Positions 51,486-63,060 of a DNA stretch of 64,000 nt are shown one piece after another. The position numbers and the translations under genes are program-made. Below the pieces are notes generated by a model. That model was not told the DNA's origin and ran no database searches. It was given only the letters and a program-made list of their open reading frames with translations. The stretch comes from Hydractinia symbiolongicarpus (lineage: Eukaryota > Cnidaria > Hydrozoa > Anthoathecata > Hydractiniidae). The stretch is from contig NC_079879.1 of the NCBI RefSeq assembly GCF_029227915.1, forward strand, positions 18,476,001-18,540,000, in the 5' to 3' direction. Position 1 is the first letter of the stretch, and every line of letters starts with the position of its first letter.

Positions 51486-53960
51486 ATGAACTCTAAAACT
51501 GTCAAAGAATACCGTGAGATTGCCAAGAGTCGTGGAGTTAGAGGATACTACATAAAAAGGCTGATTTCATATCTTTATTAGATATACGATAACGAAATAT
51601 TACAGAATAATACACTCCGCGTAAGGTTGCATTAGATACAACAACAAATACGGAAGAGATCACAAAAGCGATCAGGGACAAGTTACAGGTTTGTATAATT
51701 AATTAATTGATCAGGTACCGGCACCAATACAGGAGCGATTCAAGTGTGTTTATAAGGAGTTTACATATAACCGCTAAAAAACCTAAGAAGCAGATGAGGG
51801 ACAGGTTGATAATATACATCGCTTATATGAGGAGCAGGAACATGAACATGCACTACGTAAGGCCTTTCAAAGTTTTCGTATTCCTGGTATTGAAAAAGCT
51901 GATGTGGATGGGTACATAGCAAAGGTAAAACCTAACGTCAAGACATTGATTAAAATCCATGCGGATCCGGAAAACTTACCTATTAGTGGTGATGACTATA
52001 TTCAGATGGGTAATGTGTTTAACAGCAACCTTACATAAGTATTTCAAGTAACCTAGATGCGTTTCAAGATAATATGTTGCACAAATTAAAGCATGTGAAG
52101 AGTCCTGCACTACAAATAGAGGGTGCTATCGATAGGATCATACACCTAAATGTTGACTTCCATAAGCTTTAATTGACAAGAGGTTGATCATATATGGAGC
52201 TACCTAATGACGAATAGTGTTTAAAGTGGTGCATTATCGCAGTCCTACACTATAAGGGGATTCGAAAATCAATAAAATTGGATTGGAAATAAAACAGATA
52301 AGTATGAAAAGAACAACCCTGATATCGCCGTAAACGTGTTATGCATCGAGGTAAAAAAGATCAACATCTTACGTCGATCCAAGATTGCTGAGCCGGGAGA
52401 ATCAAATAAAAGTTGCTGAGCAGCACTGCTAAACCGCCTACAGGCCTTCGATGCAGCCGGATCACACTATGAATATTGAACATAGTATCGTAAAATCAAA
52501 TTCATTATGCCAAAGGAGAGTGAAAAATGGCTAAAATATACAGATGGTCAGATGCAATTCAAGGTAACATTTGCTATTTGCGCGGACGTTGAGAGTTTCT
52601 GCTGGTACCTGTGGATGATGATAATAGATAGACAAAGACAAAGAAAGTGAAAAAGCACTTAGTCCCAGGCTAGTGTACATATAGCGATTCGCCGTGGAAA
52701 AGATTGTGTCAAACGGTGTGTGGACCACCTAAAAGATGAGGTGAAGAAATTGTACGTTACGTTCCCTCAACAACCTATGAAGGAGCTCACAGCGAGAGCA
52801 TAGCGAGGCAACAGCGATCCTGCATACTATCGTAAAGTCCGAGATCATTGCCACTACACAAGGCTCTACCAAGTCCATAACGATTGCAACTTGAAATACA
52901 AGATCCCATAGCATATATCTATCATATTCCATAATTTAACTGGGTAAGATGCACATCTTTTATTAGGAAGTTAGTTGAGAAGTTCAACACAGAAGGATAT
53001 GATGTATAGTAAATAATATGGAAAAGTACATCAGTTTTAATGTAAATGTTAAGGCACCATTAGGAGGTGTAACCAACTCGGATAGGGAGCAGGTCACTAA
53101 GAAGATAGAGTTAAGGTTTATCGACAGCTGCAAAATTATGCCATCAAACCTGGATAAGCTACCAAGTGTATATCCATCTAAATATATGAATGGATGGGGA
53201 CGTTTTAATGAAAAAGTATTACCACTTATAGTAGATTGAATATGGAAGGTACTAGTGTTACATGCACAACAGTCTGGAATATTATGGATGAAAAAACTAG
53301 AATTAATGACAAGTCCTGGTAAGTTGATATTTAAAAAAAAGGTATCAGAGAAAGTATTACACAAGCTGTATATCACTATGCAACGGCCAACAATAAGTAT
53401 ATGCGAAAAGAGTATAATCCTGACACCAATATCTCGATGCCAATATACGGCTTGGCTATGATACAAGATCTTCCAACAGATGGTTTGTAAATGTTTCAAC
53501 AAGACGGAGAAATTTACTACAAAGTGAATGAAAAAGCTAGTGAAATAGGGCAGGCACGTGTACCTGCTGGAGGTACATATAGTTTATTCTGAGTCGCTTT
53601 ATAATCAACATAATGAATTACATTTCCTAACTGAAAGAATGACAATTGATAGGGTAGAGAAGCTTGTACCAAAACCTTAAGGACAAGCGTACCTATGTGG
53701 TGTACATCAAAACACTAAAGGAGGCCCTCAAGCATAATTTTATATGAAAAATGGTTCATATATTCAGTATGACCATAGCTAATGGGTTAAACTTAAGAAC
53801 AGCAGAATGAGTTTGAGAAGGACTTTTTTAAGTTGCTGAACTGTTCAGGGTTTGGTAAGACGAAGAAACCATTACGACATAATAAAGCTGGTAACAAGCG
53901 AACAAGCAAGCCTTGTGGACCTACGTTGGGTAAATTTCTAGCTCCGTTAATGTTGGTAGG
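51486..53960 (+). mobile_element. Degraded Polinton/adintovirus-type element with family-B DNA polymerase relic
   Basis: Scattered over three plus-strand frames with many stops and frameshifts. In order: a short SAP/Rho-N-like start (VKEYREIAKSRGVRGYY, from 51486, stop at about 51581); a segment at about 51830-52010; a family-B polymerase N-terminal/exonuclease region (about 52260-52960) with a YDAHL motif near 52947; RFIDSCKIMPSNLDKL at about 53110-53160; a polymerase segment at about 53360-53490; and a thumb-like part ending in FFKLLNCSGFGKT at about 53825-53865. Polintons are self-synthesising DNA transposons related to viruses and encode a protein-primed polymerase of this type. No integrase, ATPase or major capsid gene was recognised, so this is a dead, partly deleted copy. 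A frame at 53833-54051 continues past the polymerase with a Cys-Gly-Pro motif that may be the start of a minor virion-type gene (weak). Confidence 0.7.
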
Positions 53961-54061
53961 TCACAACTTAAATCATGCAGAGTTATCCTGGAAGAAGAAA
54001 GATTCAGCGAAGCCTGATGGGAGAAGAGAAGAGGAAGCTTTGACGGAGTAATCTGATGCTT

Positions 54062-54473
54062 ATCAGATAAAATAAAGCATGAACAACAGTACACAACAAG
54101 GTGGAGAAGGGCATGTAAAACCTTTCACTCCACTTGGTGAAACACTTTCTCAACACCAAGACTCAGATGATCAGGATGAAATCAAGCAAGCTTGATAAGG
54201 TACCACTTGCTAAGAGTGAAAAATGCCCTGATGAAAAGCCTCTACCAGAAGATGGTCTTTCCCTCTTTCTGTTGTTCTATTCTTCGTGCTCCTCCCGAGG
54301 AAGAGCACGAGGATCAGAAAAGACATGCAATGGACGCCTACTGGAGCAAGAAAACTTATAGATTATATCATATCATAGCAGAACCTAACATTCGTGTGCT
54401 CTACCACCTGGCTGGTCCGCATCGTAGTTTTGTTTCTGAAGAATTGATGCCGATTATTATAAAAGAGTGGTGA
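54062..54473 (+). pseudogene. Broken frames following the polymerase relic, product unrecognised
   Basis: Overlapping plus-strand frames (54134-54361 and 54192-54473) look like one coding region split by frameshifts. They share an acidic EEEHED stretch and end in a run containing YWSKKTYRLY and NIRVLYHLAG before a stop at 54471-54473. The codon-like texture suggests former coding sequence belonging to the neighbouring mobile element. I do not recognise the family. Confidence 0.35.
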
Positions 54474-54479
54474 AGCTAA

Positions 54480-55047
54480 TTATATAGGTATCCAAAAAGC
54501 TTTAGACCTATAACAAGGCTTTTCACACTGCTAATAATAATAGTTGATTACATCAGGCTTCACACTACTCCGTATAAACCTAGTATTTCAACTCCTTAGT
54601 AGTTTGTTCGTTATCTTGTATATCATCTTCATTGAATGAGAGTAAAGCTCATTCGGCTCACCTTCCACGGTTTTAGCATTTTTCGCGATATTAGGATTAT
54701 AGAACACATAGTTCGTTCCACTGTAAGATTTACGCTTCGCAGGACCTACGAAAAGGAGATTATTACATTATTAAGTTTTAGACTCCCAGCAGAATCAAAA
54801 TCAAACTCTATTTTATATCTTATCTCTAAAGCTATAGAAAATGGAACGGTGCGCGACTATGAATTCGGCTTAATTATGCAAGAAAAACAGCGCTATATAG
54901 TGGTAAAGGGACAGATGTTTCAGAGAGTAAAGCGTATTGTCAACAACATCGATGAGAAGGAACGTGTAAAACTCCTTCTGTTATATAATTTTATTTATTT
55001 ACTCCTATAGATCCAAAATTTATTTTTTAACTAAGCTCCTTCCAGCC
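54480..55047. other. Interval between element relics
   Basis: Contains a 124-codon plus-strand open frame (54636-55010) without any familiar motif, and AT-rich sequence. Probably the leader or spacer of the adjacent retroelement-like relic. Nothing firm is seen. Confidence 0.3.
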
Positions 55048-55900
55048 ATGCAACAACAGCAGCTGGAAGCAATCACAGCCCTAGGAGAGAAATTTTCCAC
55101 TTCATTTTACAGCCTCCGAGCAGATGTTTTGCTTAACAATGGTAATAATTTCCATGTGGACCACAGTGGAGATAGTTCTCCTGGCCCAAGTCATGGTGCA
55201 GATAAGCAAAATGAAGCAAATGCTTCCATATCTGTAGATCACACCAGGTCTAGTGAAAAGAAAAGATTCAGGACTTTATCAGCAGAAACTTCTAATTTGA
55301 GTAACGTAGAATCTAGTTCTTCTACTAAAAGGCCTATTAAAACAGATGATGATTCCGTAAGTACATCAGCATACAACCAATTGGAAAATGACTTAATGAA
55401 ATGTTGGGGCAAGAGAAAAAACACTTGAATAACCTAGACGACGAGGTCTGGTCTGACCTCATTAAGGACTACAACGATGAATATTCCTTTGACACTGAAG
55501 TAGCTCCACCTTTAGCGTTTGTGGCTAAACTCATGTGGTCAAAAATGCTTACCAATGAGAAATTAAAAGGCAGAATGGAAAAGGTCCAAATTCCCACTAA
55601 TTGCAGTTTTTTGTCTGTGAACAGCTGCAATACACCTATATGATTCAATGCAGACAGCAAAAGATCAAATGGCTTAGTATTGCAGAAACTGCAAACCACT
55701 ATTTCGAAAAGCCAAGTGCATATCTGACAATTGGCAGACCAAATTATTAAGGCACCTAAACAAGGATACTTTCACATTCACTATAGTGATGCATCATCTT
55801 TATTCGAAGGTCAGTTGTATCAGCACTCATCGAGTCTTTGCTGTTTCATGAATTTCGCTGCCATCGATTTTATCCAGGATTCCCTGAGAACGATGTTTTC
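55048..55900 (+). mobile_element. Gag-like retroelement fragment (DIRS/Ngaro style), frameshifted
   Basis: Frame 55048-55425 begins MQQQQLEAITALGEKF and is Ser/Thr/Asp-rich, then ends. The coding sense continues in another frame at about 55410-55640 with DEVWSDLIKDYND and a VAPPLAFVAKLMWSKML / LKGRMEKVQIPTNCS pattern, typical of the gag-like ORF1 of DIRS-type retroelements. It then decays near 55700. No reverse transcriptase or tyrosine recombinase was found. The family assignment is by pattern memory only, so moderate to low. Confidence 0.4.
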
Positions 55901-58112
55901 CTAACAACAAGAAAGCTTAAGCCATAGGATCGAGTAGAAAATTATCGTTAGTTTTGTCTCTACTTGTCGCATTGTTACTGCTTTGAATAGTTACGGACAA
56001 TTTTCCGGATTTAAGGAATGCGGAACAGACCAACCTTAATATTGCGATTCAATCGGATATTTTTTTCTGCGGAAAAGAATTAAATCATTTTTTGTGAACA
56101 GGGACGGTAAAGTTTGTTAGACAATAAGATTTTTGTCATTTCGTTTTGTCCCGTTTTGTTTTATTCAAATGAAATGCCAGTTTTTTTAGGTCAAACTCAA
56201 AATCATTGACGATAAACATTAGAAACTCTTTTCTCAACTGGCCTAACAAGTTCACATTTTCAAATACACGGGATTACACTTTCGAGATCATCACACGAAA
56301 GCTGTGCTAACAACCTTATTTCGTCAATCTCATTCCATCTTAAACGTCTATATAAAAAGTGACAATGAACTATTGGTACAAGGTTGCCATCCTGAATCAC
56401 ATTTCTAACTTCACGTACAAAAACAATCCGCCTGGATTTTTCACGTTGATTCTTGTTTATATACGACATGATGATAGCTGACAAGAAGGTCTGGATACTA
56501 GACTGCTAGATTTTAAGGATGACAATAAAAACAAACAAATAAAAAGTAATTTTGATGAGTGATAAGGGTTTTGTAATCCCCTATCCATTTTGTTCACGAT
56601 AATCCCATTACAAGCAGTCTTTATAACATAATAACAAGGTTAACAGCCTTGGCTATCGTCAGAAGTTTTATATTTTCGTCATAGGCAGACTTTCCCAGTC
56701 TTGTTCCCAGTGTACCTTTTCCGGAGACATAAACAAATAAGTACAAATATTATTCACTTCCGTCACCACACGAAAAAGAAAACCGATAAATCGTCGGAGT
56801 AAACAATGTCGCGGTTTTAAAATATAGAAACCGAAATTTAAACCCAACAGCAAAAAACGTATAGAACGTCAGTCGAAAAAAAGAAACGCCGACACCGGCT
56901 TTCTACCATTCGGCATGCCTCACTGTTTCAACTTTTTTAAAAAACTTTTTATAACCTTTTCGCGTTTTTCGAGATAAAAACATTTGATAAAAAACTCAAA
57001 CTCAGCCCCCCAAGAACTATGATGGGCAAGTGAGCACCGTTGGTTGGTTGAGGCAGCAGAATATAGTTGTGCCCTTGACTTCGTTTGTACCTATTATAAT
57101 TTTGTTTTGGTTTTATTGGTAGCAATGCCGTTGGCCCAGTTTGCTGATCCATGGCAAAACCTAAATGTAGCTCAAGATGCTGAAGTAAGATTCCTATAAT
57201 TGTAATTTCATAGTCTTTTGGCACTGTAAGCCTGAAGTCAACGTTTGAATTTGCTGCATGTTTTTGTATTATCATGTAATTTTAAAACCGAGGGGTTACC
57301 GTAGTGGAACTGCCCTGGTTGCTTAGGTTGGTCAAGATCTTGGCTACCCAAGCCAGCCAATATTTCGGCTACTCCGTTAAAGCTTCGCTACCTCCCACTT
57401 TGAAAAAAGGACATTTTATCCTTACTAAATGTTGTATACAAATGTTAAGAACTAATTTATATCTTGAGAATTAGTAATTTAACATTTATTAAGTAAAATT
57501 CGAAATTATAAAGCAAATATAAAGCCACGTTTACATGGGTTCACAACATGCTTCCTTATTAAAAGGTGCCATTTTGCTTTAATTTCTTTCAAATTATTTA
57601 ATCTGAAAAAAATTAACACAAATTGGCATTATGATCTTTAAAATAAGTTTGACGTCATATCCCGGATGGCACAAAAAGGCCCTTGAACGTGTTGTTGCAA
57701 AACGAACTTCGAATAAAAAGAAGAAGAGTAAATTATTATATACAACTAAGTTTAATTTTTGTGAATAATTTTAAAATGTTTACTTGCGCTATAGTTTTTG
57801 CAAAAAGAAAATTAGGAGTATGCTATAAAACATTTTTTTTAAGTCTTCCAACAGGTAAGAAACAGGCTGCTATGAAAAACCTTATCCCGAGGATTTGTTG
57901 CCTGATGTCAAAGTTGCTAGTGGCCGGGTTTAATGTCAAAGAGGCAATAAAAACTGGGGATGAAGGTTATGCGTGGACTCATGAACAGAGTAAATACTCT
58001 TGATAATAAGATGAACACTTTTCACTAAATGTTTTGATCAACCCTGACAGAAATTTTTAATCTTGTCCACTGGGTCCTTAAATTTTAACAGGGCTCGAAT
58101 TAGCAGTTCACT
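55901..58112. other. Non-coding / unassigned region
   Basis: About 2.2 kb of AT-rich sequence. Open frames on the minus strand at 56260-56484 and 56949-57275 and on the plus strand at 57683-58003 have no recognised domain, and splice-flanked exon structure is not evident. One of them could be an isolated exon of an unrecognised gene. Nothing better can be supported. Confidence 0.35.
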
Positions 58113-58262
58113 ATTCGCAATTTGCGAATCGAAATGCCATTTTTGTGAATCACTTTGTGAAGAAAATGATAAAATTGCGAATGGAATATTTTTATTTAAA
58201 AATTAAAAAAGCTTTTTTAGATCGCATTTTAAGTTTAAGAACGAAAAGCGGCAATAGAAATG
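58113..58262. repeat. Inverted single unit of the 53-bp repeat with nearby palindrome
   Basis: At 58219-58262 the sequence AGATCGCATTTTAAGTTTAA, followed by ACGAAAAGCGGCAATAGAAA, is the reverse complement of the repeat unit of the array at 60452-60872. ATTCGCAA-T-TTGCGAAT forms a palindrome at 58113-58129. Confidence 0.65.
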
Positions 58263-60451
58263 CTATTTTAAGTCGTAGTTTAAAGCAATTATTTTTGCGT
58301 GATTTGAAAGGAACTCGCTGTCCTATTGTGTTTTTGCACGCTTTCATCTAGACAGTACTGTAAACAGCATTTTACAACGCAACTCATATTTGAAACTTGC
58401 ATTGTAATGTTCACAAAAAACTGGTTAAGAACCTCTGAAACAATAATTACATTTTGAATATTTTCTTACAGCATGCTATAAAAATAAATTTATTTCATTT
58501 TTGCAACATCATTTCGGATATCGAAGACAAGAAATGTAAAACTGAGAGAGTCGCTAGTTCAGACGCTCAGTTCTCGTGTTTGTGGTTCACGAGTGTAAAC
58601 GTCCCCCACTTGTCTCCAACAAAAAAGTAATAACGCAGGAAAAAGTAAAGCTCGCAGATAACAAAAAATGAAAATTCTCGTTGAAAAACAAATAGCTACT
58701 AATGAACAAGCCAATGGTAGTTGATCTACGGTATTCCCAGGCCAATCACAGGACATGTAAAGTTCTTTTGACATCAAGGACGAAATCCGTACTTCAACTG
58801 ATTGTTTTTTGTCTGTCTTGTTATATAATTTCTTTTTTACTTTTTTGTGTCACAAACACATTTTGTGATCCCCATGGCCCATTTTACAACTTTGACCAGC
58901 AGTAAGTATTTTAGCTTGCGCACTCGTGCTTTGTGTATTTACTCATGTGGTTGTAATGATCAATGCTGTTGATGTTCTAGTGACAAGGGAAAAATGCTCT
59001 ACTGACTTACTGAATCAAAAACATTTGCTAAGTCAAACTGTAAACAAGAAAACTCTATGTGGGCACTGATGTACATATTTTATGCCTTTGCAGACTTTTA
59101 TGTGAGAGAAGTAGCAAAACAAGTTATTGCTCATATTCAGTACCTGTTACAAGCTACAGTATCTGTTACAAATAAAAAAATCTGTTAAAAAACAAAACAA
59201 AACAAATGCTTTGTATATATAAAAACCTGGGCAGCGACTAAGTTGACTTCTCAAGCCTTCTGAGGAAGGAATTTATTTACATTTGGGAAACAAGATCGTA
59301 GCTAATACTTTGCCAATTTAACGTTGAATATCTTACAAATAAACCAAAACAAGTATAAAGTAATATTATATTTATACTTACAATACTTAGAGTTGATTTT
59401 TGATTACTTTTTTGAGTGGGAGGTAAGCTTTAAACCTAAAACTTATTATATTAGAAGCGAGTCAGCACATAAGCTAAAACCAACTGGCAAGTGAGCCTGC
59501 TTGGTTTTTCAATTTAGCCCACCTCCATATAAGCAGCCCCTTATAGCCCCACGATACACGATAAGCAAATCCATCAGGTTTAAAGTAAAGTTTTTGAATA
59601 CTTGAATAACAGAATAATTTTGAATACTTTACCATGCAACAATCCTTTCAAAACTTTTATTTAAATGACCATCATCTTGTCTTTGAGACTTCATGCACAG
59701 TTCTTAAATTAACAAGTATAGCCTTAAAATTTGACAGAAAAGATGCTGAAATCATAGAAAACAAGGCAGGTCTCATTTGGTCTGGTTAGAAGTTCAAGAA
59801 ATATCTCTCACCATTGTCTCCTTTGGTATTTAGTGACCACCAATCAAAACTGTGCAGTCAAAAAACTGTTAGTAAACCTCAAAGGAATTTCAACCTAGAT
59901 ATAAAAAAATCAAGTCATTAATTAAACTTTGTGACTTCTTCTGGCACAAGCAATATAAGTATAAAAATATTTAAACTACTGTTCCTAAGTATAAGTGTAA
60001 ACCCCATCAGCTTGCCACTTGCTGAGACAGTGAAAAAAGCAGATACAGGCTGTTAAAACCTGCTAACACAGCCATAACAGCTTGCCACTAGCTGCGATAA
60101 TGGAAAAACGGATTTTTTTATTTATTTATTTTATTTATTTCAATAATATTTTACAGGTTCTAAATATGAGATTAGATCTAATTTTACATAACAGTCAAAG
60201 TCTCCCAGATACTTTCCTATATACAGAGTTTAAATGATCAATTAATATCTGAAGATACTGGCTGTTAAAACCTGCTAGCACCCTTTCAAAAAAAAACCAG
60301 CCTATGGTACACAGATCCCCCAAGCTTATTTGTTTTTAATATGGACAACCATATCACAAGTTTAAATAGTCAAAAATCAGAGTCCCTAGTTATGAAAATG
60401 AAAAGTTACATTAATCTAAGAAACATACGAGAAGCATTGTTCACAACTATT
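58263..60451. other. Interval between inverted 53-bp repeat sites
   Basis: About 2.2 kb without a recognised gene. It contains a duplicated GGCTGTTAAAACCTGCTA word (near 60047 and again at 60261), AACAGCTTGCCACT-type words near 60008 and 60075, and an ACCTGGGCAGCGACTAAGTTG sequence at about 59225 reminiscent of the dispersed end motif. It could be the body of an element whose ends are the inverted 53-bp repeats, but no transposase was found. Confidence 0.35.
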
Positions 60452-60872
60452 AAATGCCGCTTTTCGTTTTTAAACATTAAAAATGCGATTAAAAAAACCT
60501 TTCTATCGCCACTATTCGTTTTTAAACTTTAAAATGCGATTTAAAAAAACATTTCTATCGCCGCTTTTTGTTTTTAACTTTTAAAATGCGATCTTAAAAA
60601 ACATTTCTATCTCCGTTTTTCACTTTTAAACTTTTAAAATGCGATCTAAAAAAAACATTTCTATCGCCGCTTTTTGTTTTTAACTTTTAAAATGCGATCT
60701 TAAAAAACATTTCTATCTCCGTTTTTCGCTTTTAAACCTTTAAAATGTGATCTAAAAAAACATTTCTATCGCCGCTCTTCGATTTTAAAGTTTTAAAATG
60801 CGATCTAAAAAACATTTCCATCGGCGCTTTTCGTTTATAAACTTTTAAAATGCGATCTAAAAAACACTTAAT
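60452..60872 (+). repeat. Tandem repeat array, about eight 53-bp units
   Basis: Each unit reads roughly AAAACATTTCTATCGCCGC, then TTTTTGTTTTTAACTTTTAA, then AATGCGATCT. The word ATGCGAT or a one-base variant occurs eight times. Middle units alternate between a CGCCGC and a CTCCG variant, so the array partly grew as 107-bp dimers. Confidence 0.85.
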
Positions 60873-61880
60873 TACCGCAATTAAAATTTTCAAAAGAGTT
60901 TGCGCAAAATAGATTGCTAAAATTAATCTTCCAACCTATTGTGATTAAACAATTGATCGCGTGAGGTCATTGTTTATCAGCGAGGCAATTATTTTCTTAA
61001 AAAAACAAAAGCTATTGTTCTGTGTAACTATTCATGCGGGTTTCCCTTCCACGGTAGATTACATTCAGACTGTACTGTATTTTCCAAATATATGTTAAAT
61101 ATGTAAAAATGAGTACACCTTCATAGTGTTTGACAATACCTTTCTTAGCTTGTGAATTGTGTTGACAAGAAGTCCACAGGCAGTGTTGCATGGAAAAACT
61201 GAAAGAAAGTTGTAACATAAAAGATGATGGTACCCAAGACATCAGTCTTTTCAAGATCCAAGGATTTCATTACTTGTGTTGTATATGTGCATCAAAAACA
61301 AATTCAGTTAGAAGAGAAACAAAACTAATATCTGAAAATTAAAAAAAACATTATAGCCACAGTACTTGTAATCACGTTAAGCCACACATTATTATGACTG
61401 ATCATGAGAACGAATATGGTCAAGATTTTATGTCAAATATTCAATTGTCTCATAGAACTGGATTTATGAAAAAGAAAATTAGGAATTAAAATGAAATGAA
61501 CAAGTCTCTGTCTACTATAGGCACTTATGTAGTTGATAATTCTGATACTGCAAACAATGGCTCCAACAAAAAAAATAGGAGATCATGGCCATAAAAAACA
61601 TTAAAGTGGATAGTTACACACATAATAAAAATGAAACCATGCCAATCAGCAAATAGGTCAGCAACTAATGAAACAGAATGACCAAAATAGCTTCATGCCA
61701 CAACTTCACAACTGTGGGAAACAGTCACAGTCACTAAAATCGACTTGTGTTTTAATGATTTTAATTCATTCTCTAGTTTTCGAAGATGTTATTGAAATAT
61801 TAAGTATCTATTCAGGGTACCATAATCTCTGCCTACTGTTGTTTATTGACAAGCAGACAATAGTACTAGTGAAAACAAAT
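60873..61880. other. Interval upstream of the LINE relic
   Basis: AT-rich. A minus-strand open frame at 61012-61254 and a plus-strand one at 61668-61898 show no recognised domain. The latter may be decayed endonuclease-region sequence of the LINE relic that follows. Confidence 0.35.
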
Positions 61881-63060
61881 CAAAGTGGTGGAGTTTGAAA
61901 TTGCCATAGAGAAGCTACTAAACAATCTATTAAAATTGAAAGGTCTAATGCCTAATATTATAGTTTGAGACTTCAACATGCCAAATGTTAGTTAGCCATA
62001 TTGTGAACCAACAAAATAAGCCCAATCCCAAGTGAATATAATCAAAAAATTGTGTGATGATAATTTTTTTAATTTAATACGTTGATCAACCATCACATTT
62101 TATTAACACTTCAGACTTGCTTGACAAATAATAAGCATCTAGTACATAGTGTACATCTGTTACCACTGAGATCAATATCTGATCATTAAAGCATTGAATG
62201 TCGATCAACACTATTTTATGCAAGTAAAAATAATACCCGAAGAAAAACCAACCCCTCTGTCACCTTTTCACAAACATGATTTTCATAGTGAACACATTGA
62301 CTTGGATATGGTAACAGGGAGATCCATGATACAAACTGGAATGAGGAATTAATTGACCTCACACCGGAAGAAATGATCTCCAAAATTTAAATAAAAGTAC
62401 GAGGTATGTGAAAAATATATCCCAGCTAAATCTGCTTTTACAAACACATCCAAGATACCAAAAGATAGAAAAATCTTTAGGTGCAAATAGAACTTGAGAA
62501 AACTAGTGCCGAGCCTCAAAAAACAAAATTTAAAAAAAACTTACTGCAATTCTCAATAAATAATAGGAAAAAAAGCTATCAAAGCCATAAAAAACAATCC
62601 TAATTTTTTTTACCACTATGCCTAAAAATACATCTATGGATCCACTGATGGTCAATCATCACCTGCAATGGCAGAGATATTTTCAAACCAATATGCACAA
62701 ACATTTAGTATACCATGGTCATATGAAGACATTGTTAATAAGTCTTTTGAGTTCAGTATGCTATTAAATCAAATTTACCAACATCAATTATACACATGAG
62801 AGAGTTGAGTCTCTCATTTCATGGTGTCAGACTGCTTAACATACTATCTTGCTACGTAAGAGAACTATCAAGTAGTGTTGAAGTCTTCAAAAAAAACTTT
62901 CAATAAATACTTGTGTGAAATGGAAGATATGCCAAGAATTTCTGTACCACACACAGACAAGGGTTGAATCAAATAGCCTATTGCACATGATACCGCTGAA
63001 AAAAAGAGAGAAGGTATCTTTGGGTCTTAATCAGGTGCTCCAGCATCACGTTGGTAATTC
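61881..63060 (+). mobile_element. Degraded LINE (non-LTR retrotransposon) with APE-type endonuclease remnant
   Basis: Conceptual plus-strand translation across stops gives a DFNMPN motif (from about 61968) in the context expected of the APE endonuclease loop. A run around 62180-62420 follows, ending in NWNEELIDLTPEEM. Near the 3' end (about 62810-62990) FHGVRLLNIL...FKKNFQ matches the style of the last residues of many LINE ORF2 proteins. The reverse transcriptase core is largely deleted: only about 400 bases separate the endonuclease-linker from the C-terminal part. The clade cannot be named from these remnants. Confidence 0.5.

Noticed and set aside
52984-53502. Minus-strand 172-codon frame
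   Set aside because: It lies antisense to the polymerase relic, whose plus-strand fragments carry recognisable family motifs. Hydrophobic composition follows from the AT-rich complement.
60452-60872. CRISPR-like array
   Set aside because: Repeats are head-to-tail 53-bp units with no unique spacers, in a eukaryotic genome.
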